A model generated the notes under the pieces. It worked only from the letters and a program-made list of their open reading frames with translations. It was not told the origin of the DNA and did not search any database. From Liquidambar formosana (taxonomy: Eukaryota > Streptophyta > Magnoliopsida > Saxifragales > Altingiaceae): 64,000 nt of DNA. Location of the stretch: NCBI GenBank assembly GCA_039720395.1, contig CM077820.1, positions 12,299,848-12,363,847 on the forward strand, in the 5' to 3' direction. The first letter of the stretch is position 1; each line of letters begins with the position of its first letter. A program made the position numbers and the translations under genes. Of this stretch, positions 34,397-45,620 are shown piece by piece.

Positions 34397-37300
34397 GATA
34401 AAAAACGCAAACTCTCGTTGTGATCTCCAATGGCGACTCCAATTGTCCATTTGCCTAACGCTCTGTTTCAGTAGCGTTCTTTATCTTCCCCATCTTTGGG
34501 TGATTCCTCTGGATTCATATCCTTTACTCCTAGTGAGTTTCTCTGTTTTTTTCCTCCCTATCCTACTTCCCCCTCTTCTTTTTCTCACCTTATTTTCCCG
34601 ACCCTATTCTTTTCTTTTTCTTTTTGCTTTTTCGCTTTTTGAGGGAATCTTTTCTATTTGACTATCTCTTTCAGTCCCCTTTTTCCCTCCCTTTTTCGGC
34701 TCTGATTTTTTTCTCCTTCCTTGTTCTTTCTTTCCCTTTTTTCAACATACTACCCCTACTGTTTGATATAAGGTCTGAGTGACAGTATTTGGTCGCTTCT
34801 TTCTTTTTTCTATTCTTTCCCATTCTCTTTTTTGGCAGTCTATCTCTACCTCTTGGATAATAGGTCTTTTTATTCTGCTTCTTTTATTCCTCCACCTGTT
34901 CGAGTTATTATCTGTGAAAGATTTTCTTTATTCAGGTATTCTATTACCTGTCTACATGAGAATCTTAGCTTGGAACTGTTGTGGGCTTGCCCAAGCCTCA
35001 CAATTCATCAACTTATGTCTATGGTGAGAGATTTTAATCTGGATTGCATTTTCATCTCAGAAACGAAAGTTGATGTGAATAAAGCTAGCTTGGTCGTGAG
35101 TAGATTGGGCTTCATAAATTCTGAGAATATTCCTGCAAGAAATAGAGCAGGAGCTTTATGTCTTGCTTGGAAATATGGAGTTGATTTGGAAATTACTGTG
35201 GCAAACCATAATTTAATCTCAATTCTAATCTTTTCAGATCCTGTGCATGCTCCTTGGCTCCTAACATGTGTCTATGCTCCACCCCTAAGACATGCCTAAT
35301 ATCAGCTATAGGATGCTCTTACTATTATCAACAATACGATGGATAGATCGTGGCTGTGCATCGGTGATTTCAATAATGTGGTTAACCAACTGGAAAAGAA
35401 GGGGGGAAGGCCTTTTGCATGTAGCTTGAGGGGTGGCCTGACAGGCTTTATTGCAGATAGTGGAATGGTGGACCTTGGATTCAATGGAAACCCATTCACT
35501 TGGTCTAACAAAAGAGCCGGCCTTGCAAATATTAAGGAAAGAATTGATAGAGGGCTGGTTAATACGGCCTGGAGAACCCTTTTCCCCAAAGCTAATGTTC
35601 TCCACTTACCAGCTATAACCTCTGATCATAACCCTCTGTTGCTTAACACAGAAGGGGAGTTTAATAATTTCTTCTGGCCTTCCAAATTTGAGGCGATGTG
35701 GATTAGGGATCAATCCAGTCATGGTGTTGTTCTTAATGCTTGGAGTCCTTTTACTAATGGATCTCCTGCCTTGAACCTTTTCCAGAAACTAAAACTTTCA
35801 TTGAGGAAGCTGAAGGAATGGAACAAGAATCACTTTGGAAACTGTACACAGAGAGCTAAACAACTTATACAGTATATTGATGAGCTGTAACAGCAAGATG
35901 AATCTGAAGACAACCTGAGGCTCCAACGAAACCTTGAATTTGAGCTAAATGAGCAACTTCAGAGGGAAGAGATTATGCGGAAGCAAAAATCTCATATCCA
36001 GTGGTTGCAAGATAAAGATTCTAATTTAAAGGTTTTCCACTTCTTAACAGTGATCCGTCGACGACGTAATGCTATTGATTTTCTTAAGATAGTGGATGGG
36101 TCTTGGGTCTCAAATCGTATAGGCATTGGCAACCAATTTATAAACTATTTCAACCAGTTATTTTCGTCAAATAATCCCATCTGCCTAGAAAACTTAGAAC
36201 ATCTCATCAATCCTGTCATCACTAATGAAGAGAATGCAATGCTTATAGAGATCCCAACAGCGGAAGAGATAAAAGATGTCGTGGATCGTATGCCTCCCCT
36301 AAAATCTCCATGCCCAGATGGAATGTTAGCCATTTTTTATCATTCTTATTGGCACATTATTGATGCTGATGTTATTGATATGGTGTAGAGTTTTTTTTCG
36401 ATATGGCCATTTGTTTAAAGAGCTCAATCGTACTTACATAGCTCTCATCCCTAAATCCCAAAATGCTAACAAAGTGGAGCACTATAGGGCGATCAGTTTA
36501 CGCAACGTGGGTTACAAAATCATTTCAAAGATCTTGTCTAACATATTACGACCTTCGTTAGAGAAGATGATATCCCCCCATCAGATGGCTTTTATTCCTA
36601 GTAGATGTATTGCTGAAAATGTGGTTATGACTCAAAAAATACTGCATGTTTTCTCAAAAAAAAAAGGAGGGAAGGGTGCTCTTATGGAAATAAAGGTGGA
36701 CATGGCGAAAGCTTACGAAAAAATTGAATGGGGATTTGTTGGAACAGTGTTGAAGAATTTTGGTTTCCATCCAACTTTCATTAAGTGGATTATGCAGTGT
36801 ATTACTTCCCCAACTTTTGCGATTCTTTTACATGGCGGCCCGCTAGGCCACATTGTGCCCAAACGAGGATTGCGACAAGGCGATCCACTCTCACCTTTTT
36901 TGTTCATTTTATGCTCTGAGATTCTCTCCAGATTTTTGGCTTGTGAAGAGGAATAAGGAGGTTACCAGGGTATCAAGATTGCTTGAAATTGTTCTCCTAT
37001 CTCGCATCTAATGTTTGCTGATGACTTTGTTATATTTTGTCGTGCAGAAGAAAATGGTGTTGAAGCTATTAAAGAATGCCTTGAATTGTATTGTGAATGG
37101 TTAGTCAAGAGGTTAACATGCAGAAATCTGGGGTATATTTTAGTAAGAATATCTCTTAATATAAAGCTGGTTTGCTACAATCAATGTTGTGAATGCAAAA
37201 GATCAAGAGAAATACTATCTATCTTGGTCTACCAATGTTTGTGGGGCGTTCAAAGAAGGCAACGTTTGGTCCTCTTCAAGAAAAAGTCTGTAAAAAGATT

Positions 37301-39220
37301 CATGGTTGGAAAAGGAAAGTTTTGTCCTTTGCTAGGCGTATAACTCTTGTTAAATCAGTTGCAGCAGCTATGCCCTCATATGTGATGTCCTATTTTTCTC
37401 TTTCGACAACTCTTTGTGCTAACATTGATGGTAGAGTTCGATGGTTTTGGTGGGGGCATGCATATAATTATTTTTTTTAAAAAAATGCCTCTTTGCCTCA
37501 AAGCATGGGATTCCATATGTAAACCAAAAGTTATAGGGGGACTGGGGTTTAGAAGATCTCATGATTTTAACCGGGCTCTTTTAGCGAAACTAGGTTGGCA
37601 AATGGCTTCTAGGGAGGATAGATTGTGGGTATCTCGGTTTACAAGGAAATATTGCTCTTGGCATTCTTTTCTCCATGTAAACAAAAGTGCCACTGATTTA
37701 TCTATGTAGAAAGCAATTCTAAAGACGAGAGATATTATCAAGTAGGGGGCGTGCTACTCAGTGGGCAATGGGAAATCTATTGACATCTGGACTCAACAAT
37801 AGGTACCAAATTTGGCTACTTATTATGTTTATCCAAAAGTTGGGTTTTATGAGGTTCCTACCAAAGTGGCTGAGTTAATTGATACTCATCAAGGGAAATG
37901 GAAATCTGATGTGATTTATTGCATTTTTGAACCAGCAGCCCAAGCTATCCTTCAAATTCCCTTAGCAACTTCCAATTGTCGGGATAAACTGGTATGACTT
38001 CCCTCTAAATATGGTAAATTTACAGTTAAAACTACTTATTCTATGGACTAAAAACAGAGATGGGGAGATAGTTTAGTTTCCCACGAGCGAATTTGGAAGA
38101 AATTTTGGAAGACAAAATTGCATGAGAGACGTAAAGTGTTTATGTGGAGAGTTTTTTCAAATGCTATCCCTACCAGGAGTGCCTTGGCTTTAAGGTTTTT
38201 TATTGAAGATCCCTATTGCCCTTTGTGCACCAAAGAGATTGAATCATTTAAACATTTGTTCTTCACTTGTTCGATTGCTCGAGCCTTTTGGTTTGCCAAA
38301 TGGGGGCTGATTACTGAACATCTTACAAACCTTTCCCTAGTTGAATGGTTTGGAGTGCTGCTCAATGCAGGTATAGTTTTCGCTAAAGGAAGATCTTAAT
38401 GAATAAGAATTTATTATCTGGACAGCCGAACTTGTGGAGATTATATGGAGATGTAGGAATCAAAAGATTTTTGAAGGGATATTACCAGATTTTGAGTTAC
38501 TGACACAATAGCTTGACGCTCGAGTTCATGAGTATTCATCCATTATTTGTGCTGAGGAGTCCATACCTGAAGTAGTCCACAGTATCCCATTCATAGAGGT
38601 GCCTGTCCGATGGGAACTCCCCTTAGAGGCATTCATGAAACTCAATTTTGATGCTGCTGTAGGGGCATATAATTCTTGCGTTGCTTGTGTTGCACGGAAT
38701 AATCATGGAAAAGTTTTAGGTGCTTGGGCTATCCAAGTTATGGGTTCAGGTCCTCTATTGGCACAAGCAAAGGTTGTTAGATTGACCTTAAAGGTTGCTA
38801 AGAGTATGGGTTGGGATAAATGCATCTTTGAAGGGGACGTCTTTAATGTTGTTACAAGTATTTATGCTCTACATTGTTGCTCTTGGGCAATAGAAGTTAT
38901 TATTTGTGATATAGTGGTTGGTCTTAAGGATACCCCCTTGCTTTCTATTCCGTAAGGTGCAAAAAATGATTAATGGGGCCGCTCATGCGATGGCGCGTTG
39001 GTTTCTCTGCACTGGCTTTGATGGATTCTTACCTTCCAATGCTCTTTCGGAATCACTTTTTGAAGCTTGTAGTCTAAATGGTTGCAGTTGGGATTGATTT
39101 CTTTTTGTTTTGTTTTGGTTCTTGTTTTTTTCTTAGGTGTTTTTTCTCTGTTTTGCTTGTGTTCTTTTTTTTTTTCCATCATTAACAGCAAAAAAAAAAA
39201 AAAAAAAAACAAAAAAAAAA
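34397..39220 (+). mobile_element. LINE (L1-like), decayed, with target duplication
   Basis: 4.8 kb ending in an A-rich tail (39190-39220). AAACAAAGATGAT is duplicated at 34384-34396 and 39221-39233. The sister copy at about 26612-26630 shows the unoccupied site. 34397-34955 is a pyrimidine-rich leader with no recognisable ORF1 (no RRM/DUF4283 or zinc knuckle). ORF2 follows in pieces. Confidence 0.92.
34956..38955 (+). pseudogene. LINE ORF2: endonuclease, reverse transcriptase, RNase H
   Basis: Broken by several stops and frameshifts. Endonuclease: MRILAWNCCGLAQAS at 34956, then in another frame ISETK, GDFN (about 35360) and SDHNP (about 35620). Reverse transcriptase: LNRTYIALIPKSQNANKVEH, FIPSRCIAENV, KVDMAKAYEKIEW and GLRQGDPLSPFLF (36420-36910), and the catalytic FADD box at 37011-37025. 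zf-RVT: FMWRVFSNAIPTRSAL and CPLCTKEIESFKHLFFTCS (38130-38275). RNase H: KLNFDAAVGAYNS at 38638 with a likely loss of the catalytic Glu (AQAK where relatives have AEAK). Not able to move by itself. Confidence 0.92.
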
Positions 39221-39935
39221 AAACAAAGATGATAAAATGGAGAGAGGGAGAGAGAGAGAGTTACTTCATAAGTAAACATATTGACTTCACTTTCACCACG
39301 GTCAGATCGGCAGCATCGAAGTTACATACAAAGAAGTAAACTTATTAACGTACTCTGTAGTTAGAGATGACTTGGGGGGAAAATATTAAATTGGGTTAAG
39401 TAAAATAAATCTTTTTTTTATAGTGCACTAAGGAATCGGTGGTGATTTTTGGGTCCAGTTGCAATATATTTAAAGAAACAGAAGACACCCTTTCATTTCC
39501 AACCTCAGACAAATGCAGAGTTTAAATATCCTTTGCCACTTAATTTAGGGTATCTTCCATCTTTAATTTGTTTTGTTCCTTATGAAGTAACTCTCTCTCT
39601 CCGTGTCCCTTTTATCATCTTTGTTTTTGCTCTTTAGGAGTATTATGATTTATTGGCCAAGAAACAACGATTTCTTCCTTCCATTCCAATCGATTCCAGA
39701 ATCAAAGAAGAAACATATGCACCACTCAGATTCAGGTAACTCTTCATATTCTAAACTCACAAGATATTTGTTTATTCGAAATCGAGAAGAATCAGAATAG
39801 AATGAAATGAGATTTTAATAGTGTGTGGTCATACTCACCATTCAATTCTCATACTATTCTACTATGATTCTCCTGATTCTTGCCAAACAAATGAGCTAGT
39901 CTTTATAGCAATCACTAATTGGGTGTGTTAAACAT

Positions 39936-40408
39936 GGTTCACAGTTTTGTCCGAGATGGACGAGATCTCGTCGGGTTAACCCAATCTTATTTAGGGTAAA
40001 ACGATATGTGAGATCGAATCAAGCATATAGTAGGGTTCTATTTTAATAAAATTGAAATCTTAATGAATACCCATCGATCAAAACCTATACTTAATCATTG
40101 ACGTATCATATTTATTTATGTTATTTGTGACAATTTTAGGTATCTAAAACCTAATTATAGTGTATTTTCAAGTTCGCGCTAGGGTTTATTTTGATATTTT
40201 TATTATAATATGTGTCCCGTGTTATTTGTTTTACTTCTTTAATGGCTTCAATATGATTGTCCTATTTTTTTAAATTATTTTTTTGACTTTTTTTAAATTT
40301 CCTTTAATGCGTAAAGTTACGTTTCGTCCGAAATGCTACGAGATAGACAAAATCAAGATGACTGAAACCATAACGTGACAACAACCGAGATTGAGACTTT
40401 AAAACATG
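39936..40408. mobile_element. Unclassified insertion in repeat copy d
   Basis: Flanked by GTGTTAAACAT (39925-39935) and GTGTTAAAACAT (40409-40420). Repeat copy c has a single uninterrupted version of this site near 29892-29905. Ends carry CGAGAT-rich inverted motifs (GTCCGAGATGGACGAGATCTC left, AACCGAGATTGAGAC right). About 473 bp, non-coding; probably a DNA-transposon MITE. Confidence 0.6.
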
Positions 40409-40515
40409 GTGTTAAAACATACCACCAAATTAAATAAGCTCTACTAAGACAATTGTTAAGGCTAGAAATCATATTTAACCAGTTAATTCTGAACCTTTTT
40501 ATTTGGAAAATTTTA

Positions 40516-41878
40516 GGGTAAATGGCAGAAAACCCCCCTGATGTATGGGGGGGTCAATAGATAACCCCCTTTATGTTTTAATTTTGTCAATGTGCCCCCT
40601 GAGCTCATTTGGGGATTTAATTGGGTTAACACCGTTAACAGAAAATTTAAAAAAACTGACATACCCTTACACCATCCCCATCACGTAGACCTTCTTTAAC
40701 CGACGGCCCATGCTCCGGCCAACTCTATTTTTTCCGGCGGCCTTTCCCTGTCTCTCTCTCACGTGCACCCACTCTGGCTAAAGGAAAGGGGGTTCTCGAT
40801 GGCGGCAAGAAAAGAGGTAACAGGGAGCTGATACCTATATCCATAGTAGCTACAACTTTAAACCCCAAACCCAATACCCATATCTCCACATACAGCGGCG
40901 AGTAAGCCCAAACCCCTATGGCCGTAGCTATCATCATCTACAACCCAAACCCTGGAGTCTCCATTTTTTTTTTCTTTTTTTGAGTTGTAGGGGAAAAACA
41001 CAAGGCAGAAAGAGAAAGAGAGGGGGACAGTGAAGGTCGACTCAACGGTGGTGCTTAACGGTGGCTCGACGAAGCTGGCCTAACGGCAATGGTCTCCGGC
41101 AGCTGTGGAGATTAATAGCGATGCGATAGAGATGGATCGACGGCAATGGTAGGCTTCGGTTTTGGGAATCCAGATCTGGTGACGTCGACAGTGAGGCTCG
41201 ACAGTGGCTCAATGAAGTTGGCCTAACGACGATGGTCTATGGTAGCTGAGGAGATCGACGGCAACGCTACAGATATGGATCGATGGCGAAGAGAGAGAGG
41301 AGAGGTGCTCCTTCAGATCCAAGCTCCCGGCGGTAATGAGATCATCTATGGCACCTCCCATTTTGTTTTCGGCGATGGTCTCTGGTAGTTGAGGGCCCTT
41401 GCATCACGTCGACAGGGGGGCTGCCATGGCGGCTGCTGCTGCTACTGTTGCTACTGCTTCATTTTCTTCGGCCATGGTAGTGAACATGTCACCATCACTG
41501 ACATCCATGGCTGTCGTGGGTGCAGAGGGAGGGTGGGATGGGGGTTTGGGTTGGGAAAGAGAGTGGGGGTAGACATCCTCGCTGGCGATGGTGACATGCT
41601 TGCATGAAGGTTTGGGCTCCGGCATCCATGGCTGTCATGGGTGAAAGGGAGGGTAGGATGGGGGTTTGGGTTAGGAGAGAGAATGAAGGGTATTTTTGAC
41701 AATTACAACGTCATGTGCATAGCACATGACCATTTTCCGTCACTTTTTGCTGATGGAGAGTAATCGTGGTGTACATTGGAAAAAATTAAAACATCAAAGA
41801 GGGACATTGGCAAAATTAAAATATAATGGGGGTTATGTGTTGACCCCTATACATCAGGGGGTTTTCTGCCATTTACCC
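40516..41878. mobile_element. Mutator-like (MULE) non-autonomous element 1
   Basis: Both ends begin GGGTAAATGGCAGAAAACCC and the inverted similarity extends about 90 bp. Flanks AAAATTTTA (40507-40515) and AAAATTTTG (41879-41887) form a 9-bp duplication with one change, and repeat copy c near 29800 shows the empty site. The interior is much more GC-rich than the surroundings and holds two internal direct repeats: about 41040-41160 with 41180-41290, and 41500-41570 with 41620-41690. No transposase. Short open frames inside look accidental. Confidence 0.85.
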
Positions 41879-41959
41879 AAAATTTTGTTTTAACATTTGT
41901 TATTTTCGACCCCTAGATTTTTACCTTTCACAATATTATGGTGAAGTCATGAGATCATA

Positions 41960-42500
41960 TATCCGACTCTCTGATCAAACGTTAATATTTTTGCTATAGA
42001 CATCGTTGTAATATTGTCCTCTTTTGTCATGCATTTATATTTTTGTCGTCGTAATATCATTCCCTTTTTTCTCACATTTATATTTTTTTTACTGGTTTAT
42101 TTTTCTATTCTTTATATTTATTGAGTCATCCCAACTGATGAAAATCTCTAGCATATATTGATGAATTTTTTTTGAATAATAATTATAATATTTTTGTTCG
42201 TGTCGAGAGTTGAACCTTTAATTGTCATTAATTAACTAATTTTTTTTTTATCAATTGCTTACCATTGTAATAATTTTATGATTGGAACTTTTAGTCTCAC
42301 AGTTGTCAATATGAAGAAAAAAATGGAATTATTATTTACCAAGCTCTATTTTTAAGAAAGATTGATGATTATTAAGTTTAACAAGCTCACACAGTCAACC
42401 ATATCCATATTTTCTGTTCATTTCTTTTTCAAGACAATCAAAGAAGATTATATAACCTTACGGTAGGTCTCTGAGCACATGGCCATGCACGTGCAGCTTT
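41960..42500. other. Intergenic, nothing recognised
   Basis: AT-rich, no coding sequence. A 23-bp segment CACATGGCCATGCACGTGCAGC near 42478 recurs as ACAAGACCATGCACGTGCAGC near 43545, on the other side of MULE element 2. Confidence 0.5.
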
Positions 42501-42509
42501 TTTGTTTTT

Positions 42510-43206
42510 GGGTAAATTACAATAAGACCCCCTCTAAAATCTGACTATTACAGATACACCCCCTCACGTTTTTAAAATTACATTGACACCCCTACGTTAC
42601 AAAATAAACTACAAAGAGACCCCTAATTCTAACTTCTGTCCATTAATCCGTTAAATCATATTCATATTTTTTCAAAATACCCTAACTACCCTTAGTGGAT
42701 GATAACTTCCATATTAAATGCGTATAACTCACCAGTCCAATAGTTCATCCAATACTTTTGAATTTTTTAATTATTATTGATAAACAACTAAAAGATAATA
42801 TATAGATATATATAAGAAAAATGCTAAAAACAATTTAAATTTTTTGTCCAATTGATGTGGCAGCTGTCAAATTTGTTGTTTAGAAAAAATTATTTATTTA
42901 ATTAAATTTTTAATTGATTTGCAAAATAAAAAATAAAAAAATTGATTTGCTAAGTTGCCACCTCATTTGAGTAGTAGATTTGAGTGAAAAAAAAAGGGCT
43001 ATGTAGCATTACTCATATGTAGAAATAAATAAAAAGAATTATTACAATGAAGATGCACGTATAGAGGTGGCAAATGAGGTGGCAATTTGGCAAATCAATT
43101 TTTATTTTTATTTTTACACATCAATTAAATAGATAATTGTTTCTAATGAGCAAATCTGACGGCTACCACATCATTTGGATAAAAATTTAAGCTCTTTGGC
43201 ATTTTT

Positions 43207-43242
<36 letters not shown>

Positions 43243-43479
43243 CTTTTAGTTGTTTATCAATAAATAAATAAATTAATCAAATGTACTGATGACTTATATG
43301 CATTTAACATGAAAGTTGTCATCCAATAAGGGTAATTAGGGTATTTTGAAAAAAATTGAAAGTGATTTAACGGATTTTGGACGGAAGTTAGAGGAAGGGG
43401 GTCTTAATGTAATTTTAGAAACGTGAAGGGATCTATTTGTAATTGTCAGATTTTAGAGGGGTCATAATGTAATTTACCC
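42510..43479. mobile_element. Mutator-like foldback element 2
   Basis: 970 bp with GGGTAAATTACA termini, perfect 9-bp duplication TTTGTTTTT (42501-42509 and 43480-43488) and inverted arms of almost 300 bp, for example ATTGATAAACAACTAAAAGAT near 42776 and its complement near 43242. Between the arms lies a second inverted pair (about 42810-42980 and 43060-43215, sharing AAGAAAAATGC ends and GATTTGC/GCAAATC segments), apparently a smaller element nested inside. Non-coding. Confidence 0.88.
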
Positions 43480-43488
43480 TTTGTTTTT

Positions 43489-44125
43489 TTAGATTCTTTT
43501 TTTAGATTTGTCATTCATTATTTAAATTAATCTCGTTAAATGAGCACAAGACCATGCACGTGCAGCTATTCTTTTTTCGCCTCGGGATCACTGTCACACC
43601 CTTCCACCTCACGTGACTCGAGGTTTCTTCAGTCGTTCAGTCATCAGTGTCTTCACTCTTCACTGAAAATTTTAGTAATTTTTCACAAATTTCTGGAGCA
43701 AATGAAATTTGTAAGATCAAAAGCACGTTGTCACCCTTGATTAGCATGTCAAATATGAAAAGAAAAATAAAAATGCTATAGATTTTTATGTTTTTTCTTT
43801 TTTTATTTTCATTAAAAAAAATAAAAATAAAATTATGTGTTGATGTAGTAGCAATGTAACATCTACATAGTTCATATAATTATAAAATAATTAGATAATA
43901 TCATAAGTTAATAAAATTTAAATAAAATAATATTATAAAATTAAAAATACATTAAAAATTTTATTTTACTTGATTCTCACTCGCCAGTAACAATCCCATT
44001 TTTTTCTTTGTATTCAAGATGCAATTTAAGATATAATTCAGCTGCTTATCAAAATAAATAAATAAATAATGAAAATATGATGATAAAAAGAGTCGTCAAG
44101 ACGTCAATACATAAATGACTTCTGA
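43489..44125. other. Intergenic, nothing recognised
   Basis: No gene. AT-rich from 43740 to 44125. Confidence 0.5.
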
Positions 44126-44791
44126 AATAGACCAGGTTGAAGGGACTAGAAAAAGCTGCTCCCTCCAACCCGTTGTCGGTTAATAAAAAGTCCGACTCGG
44201 CCGGCACTTACCCTCGCTTTACAACAGTCGCTGCAGAGGATCCGATCTCTTCCTCTTTTTATTCACCCTTTTTAGCCGTACGATGGACGCACGTGATCGT
44301 GAAGAGCCAACTGGCAAAGGTTTGGGTTAAAAAGTCAAAGCCACGCGTACCTCCTCCTACATAAATGAGGACTGATTCCATCACTCGGCTGGGAACCTAG
44401 TTATCTCAAGGTCGAATTTCATTGGACACCGTGACAGAACTTGAGAAAACACGCTTGGTGTTGCCGTCAAAGGAAACACGCTTCCTCTAGTAAACACGTA
44501 GCAAGAAGCTCCTGAAAAAACCAGCTCAGCCGCGCGAGTTTAGTACTTGCGAGTACAGTAGGAGTAGTCTGTGGTCAATGAGAGCGTGGCAGCTGTTATG
44601 AGCTGGCCGGTTTTATGGGGTTTCGTAAATAAAGCCGATAAAGATGTGAAAGGGGTAACGGACGTTACGACGTTAAATATCTGTTTCCAGTGGGAGAGAC
44701 TCTGTCCCCTTGTTTGGGTTCTTTCTCACAAGGTGCGGTATTTAAAGCAAGGTGGAGAAGACGAAATATAGGGTGGTGATGTCTTTCTCGT
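44126..44791. promoter_or_regulatory. Promoter-like block rich in ACGT elements, no adjacent gene
   Basis: Clearly more GC-rich than its neighbours. It contains CACGTGATC (44291), CCACGCGTACC (44341), AACACGTAG (44494), GACGTTACGACGTT (44661) and a TATTTAAA box (44738), but no coding frame with a recognisable product in either direction. It ends at a hAT MITE (44800). It may be a distal part of the GATA promoter region or a promoter whose gene was lost. Inference from motif density only. Confidence 0.3.
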
Positions 44792-44799
44792 GTTTTAAG

Positions 44800-45236
44800 T
44801 AGGGGTGCAAAATGGCTCGGGTGGACCCGACGATCAGACCGGTGTGATTCTGGTTCAAATTTTAAAGTTTTGAATTAATTTGATTTAATCTACGGTGTAG
44901 AAGATTTTAAAATTAGATCGGACTAAATTCTCAAATTCAAAAAAAAAAAAAATATATATATATATATAGAGATAAATATACTCAATAAATAAATATTATT
45001 CAATGAATAGTAATACTTTTATAATAAATTTCTTACTTTTTACCAAAAACAAAACTAAAACAAAAATGAATTAAAAAAAAACCCAAGAACCGGATCGGCC
45101 TAAACCGAAAAATTATGTCCAATCCTAGCCCCGATCCAAGTCCTAAATCGGTCTGATTCCAAGAAAAATTTTGAAGTCCCGAATTAGTTCGGTCCGATCT
45201 AAAAACACCTCTAGCCCGGACCGATTTGCATTCCTA
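44800..45236. mobile_element. hAT-type MITE with perfect 8-bp duplication
   Basis: 437 bp. Termini TAGGGGTGCAAAATGG and inverted TAGGAATGCAAATCGG; GTTTTAAG occurs at 44792-44799 and 45237-45244. Internal inverted CCGA/TCGG-rich segments. Non-coding. Confidence 0.9.
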
Positions 45237-45377
45237 GTTTTAAGTGAGCTTATCCACCAAAAAAAAAAAAAAAGAAGGTGTTTCTCTAAATAACCAAATT
45301 TTCGCTCAATTTAGTTTCTATCAGTGATGGATGCCTTTCAATTTCAAAGTGTCTTGAAGAAATTCTCATGCAGTCGT

Positions 45378-45620
45378 GCTTAAATTTTTTTTTTTTTTTT
45401 TGGTTTGATGGATATTCATTCAACCTGATGGCACTAACGTACACCGGTGAGATCCCCAAACAACAAATTACAAAGGCAGAAGAGGGAGAATTTAAAACTT
45501 GAAAATTACAAATGGCTTTAAGCCCTTCCCTAGTAAGAAAATCAGCGCACTTTGTTACCCTCTCTAAGGGTGTGCTGAATACGGCAAGACCAATCTCTTG
45601 CTAGCAAAGCTTTACGATCA
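45378..45620 (-). mobile_element. LINE 3' fragment, RNase H end
   Basis: On the minus strand it reads RIQHTLREGNK and, after a one-base shift, ADFLTREGLK, the conserved end of LINE RNase H domains. It ends in TATCCATCAAACC followed by an A run (T run on plus, 45387-45401). It is a different subfamily from the fragment in the P450 intron. Confidence 0.65.

Larger units (their letters stand above)
29780..39360 (+). repeat. Repeat family R, copy c, split by three elements
   Basis: The host parts are 29780-29916, 34117-34383 and 39238-39360. Joined, they follow copy b and the inverted copy d. The breaks are a solo LTR (29922-34111) that contains another solo LTR (31266-34077), and a LINE (34397-39220). 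Each has a target duplication, so the order of events can be read: R first, then the outer LTR and the LINE, the inner LTR after the outer one. Confidence 0.75.
39360..41960 (-). repeat. Repeat family R, copy d (inverted)
   Basis: Reverse-complement counterpart of copies a-c, so copies c and d form a large inverted pair with its centre near 39360. The host segments are 39360-39935, 40409-40506 and 41887-41960; inserts are 39936-40408 and the MULE 40516-41878. Two overlapping frames, 39449-39637 (MGPVAIYLKKQKTPFHFQPQ) and 39603-39800 (MSLLSSLFLLFRSIMIYW), remain open here and in copy b; the second is also open in copy c. Confidence 0.75.

Noticed and set aside
40725..41702. Several open frames on both strands in GC-rich sequence
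   Set aside because: They lie in the interior of a non-autonomous MULE, overlap each other and show no domain; high GC explains the lack of stops.
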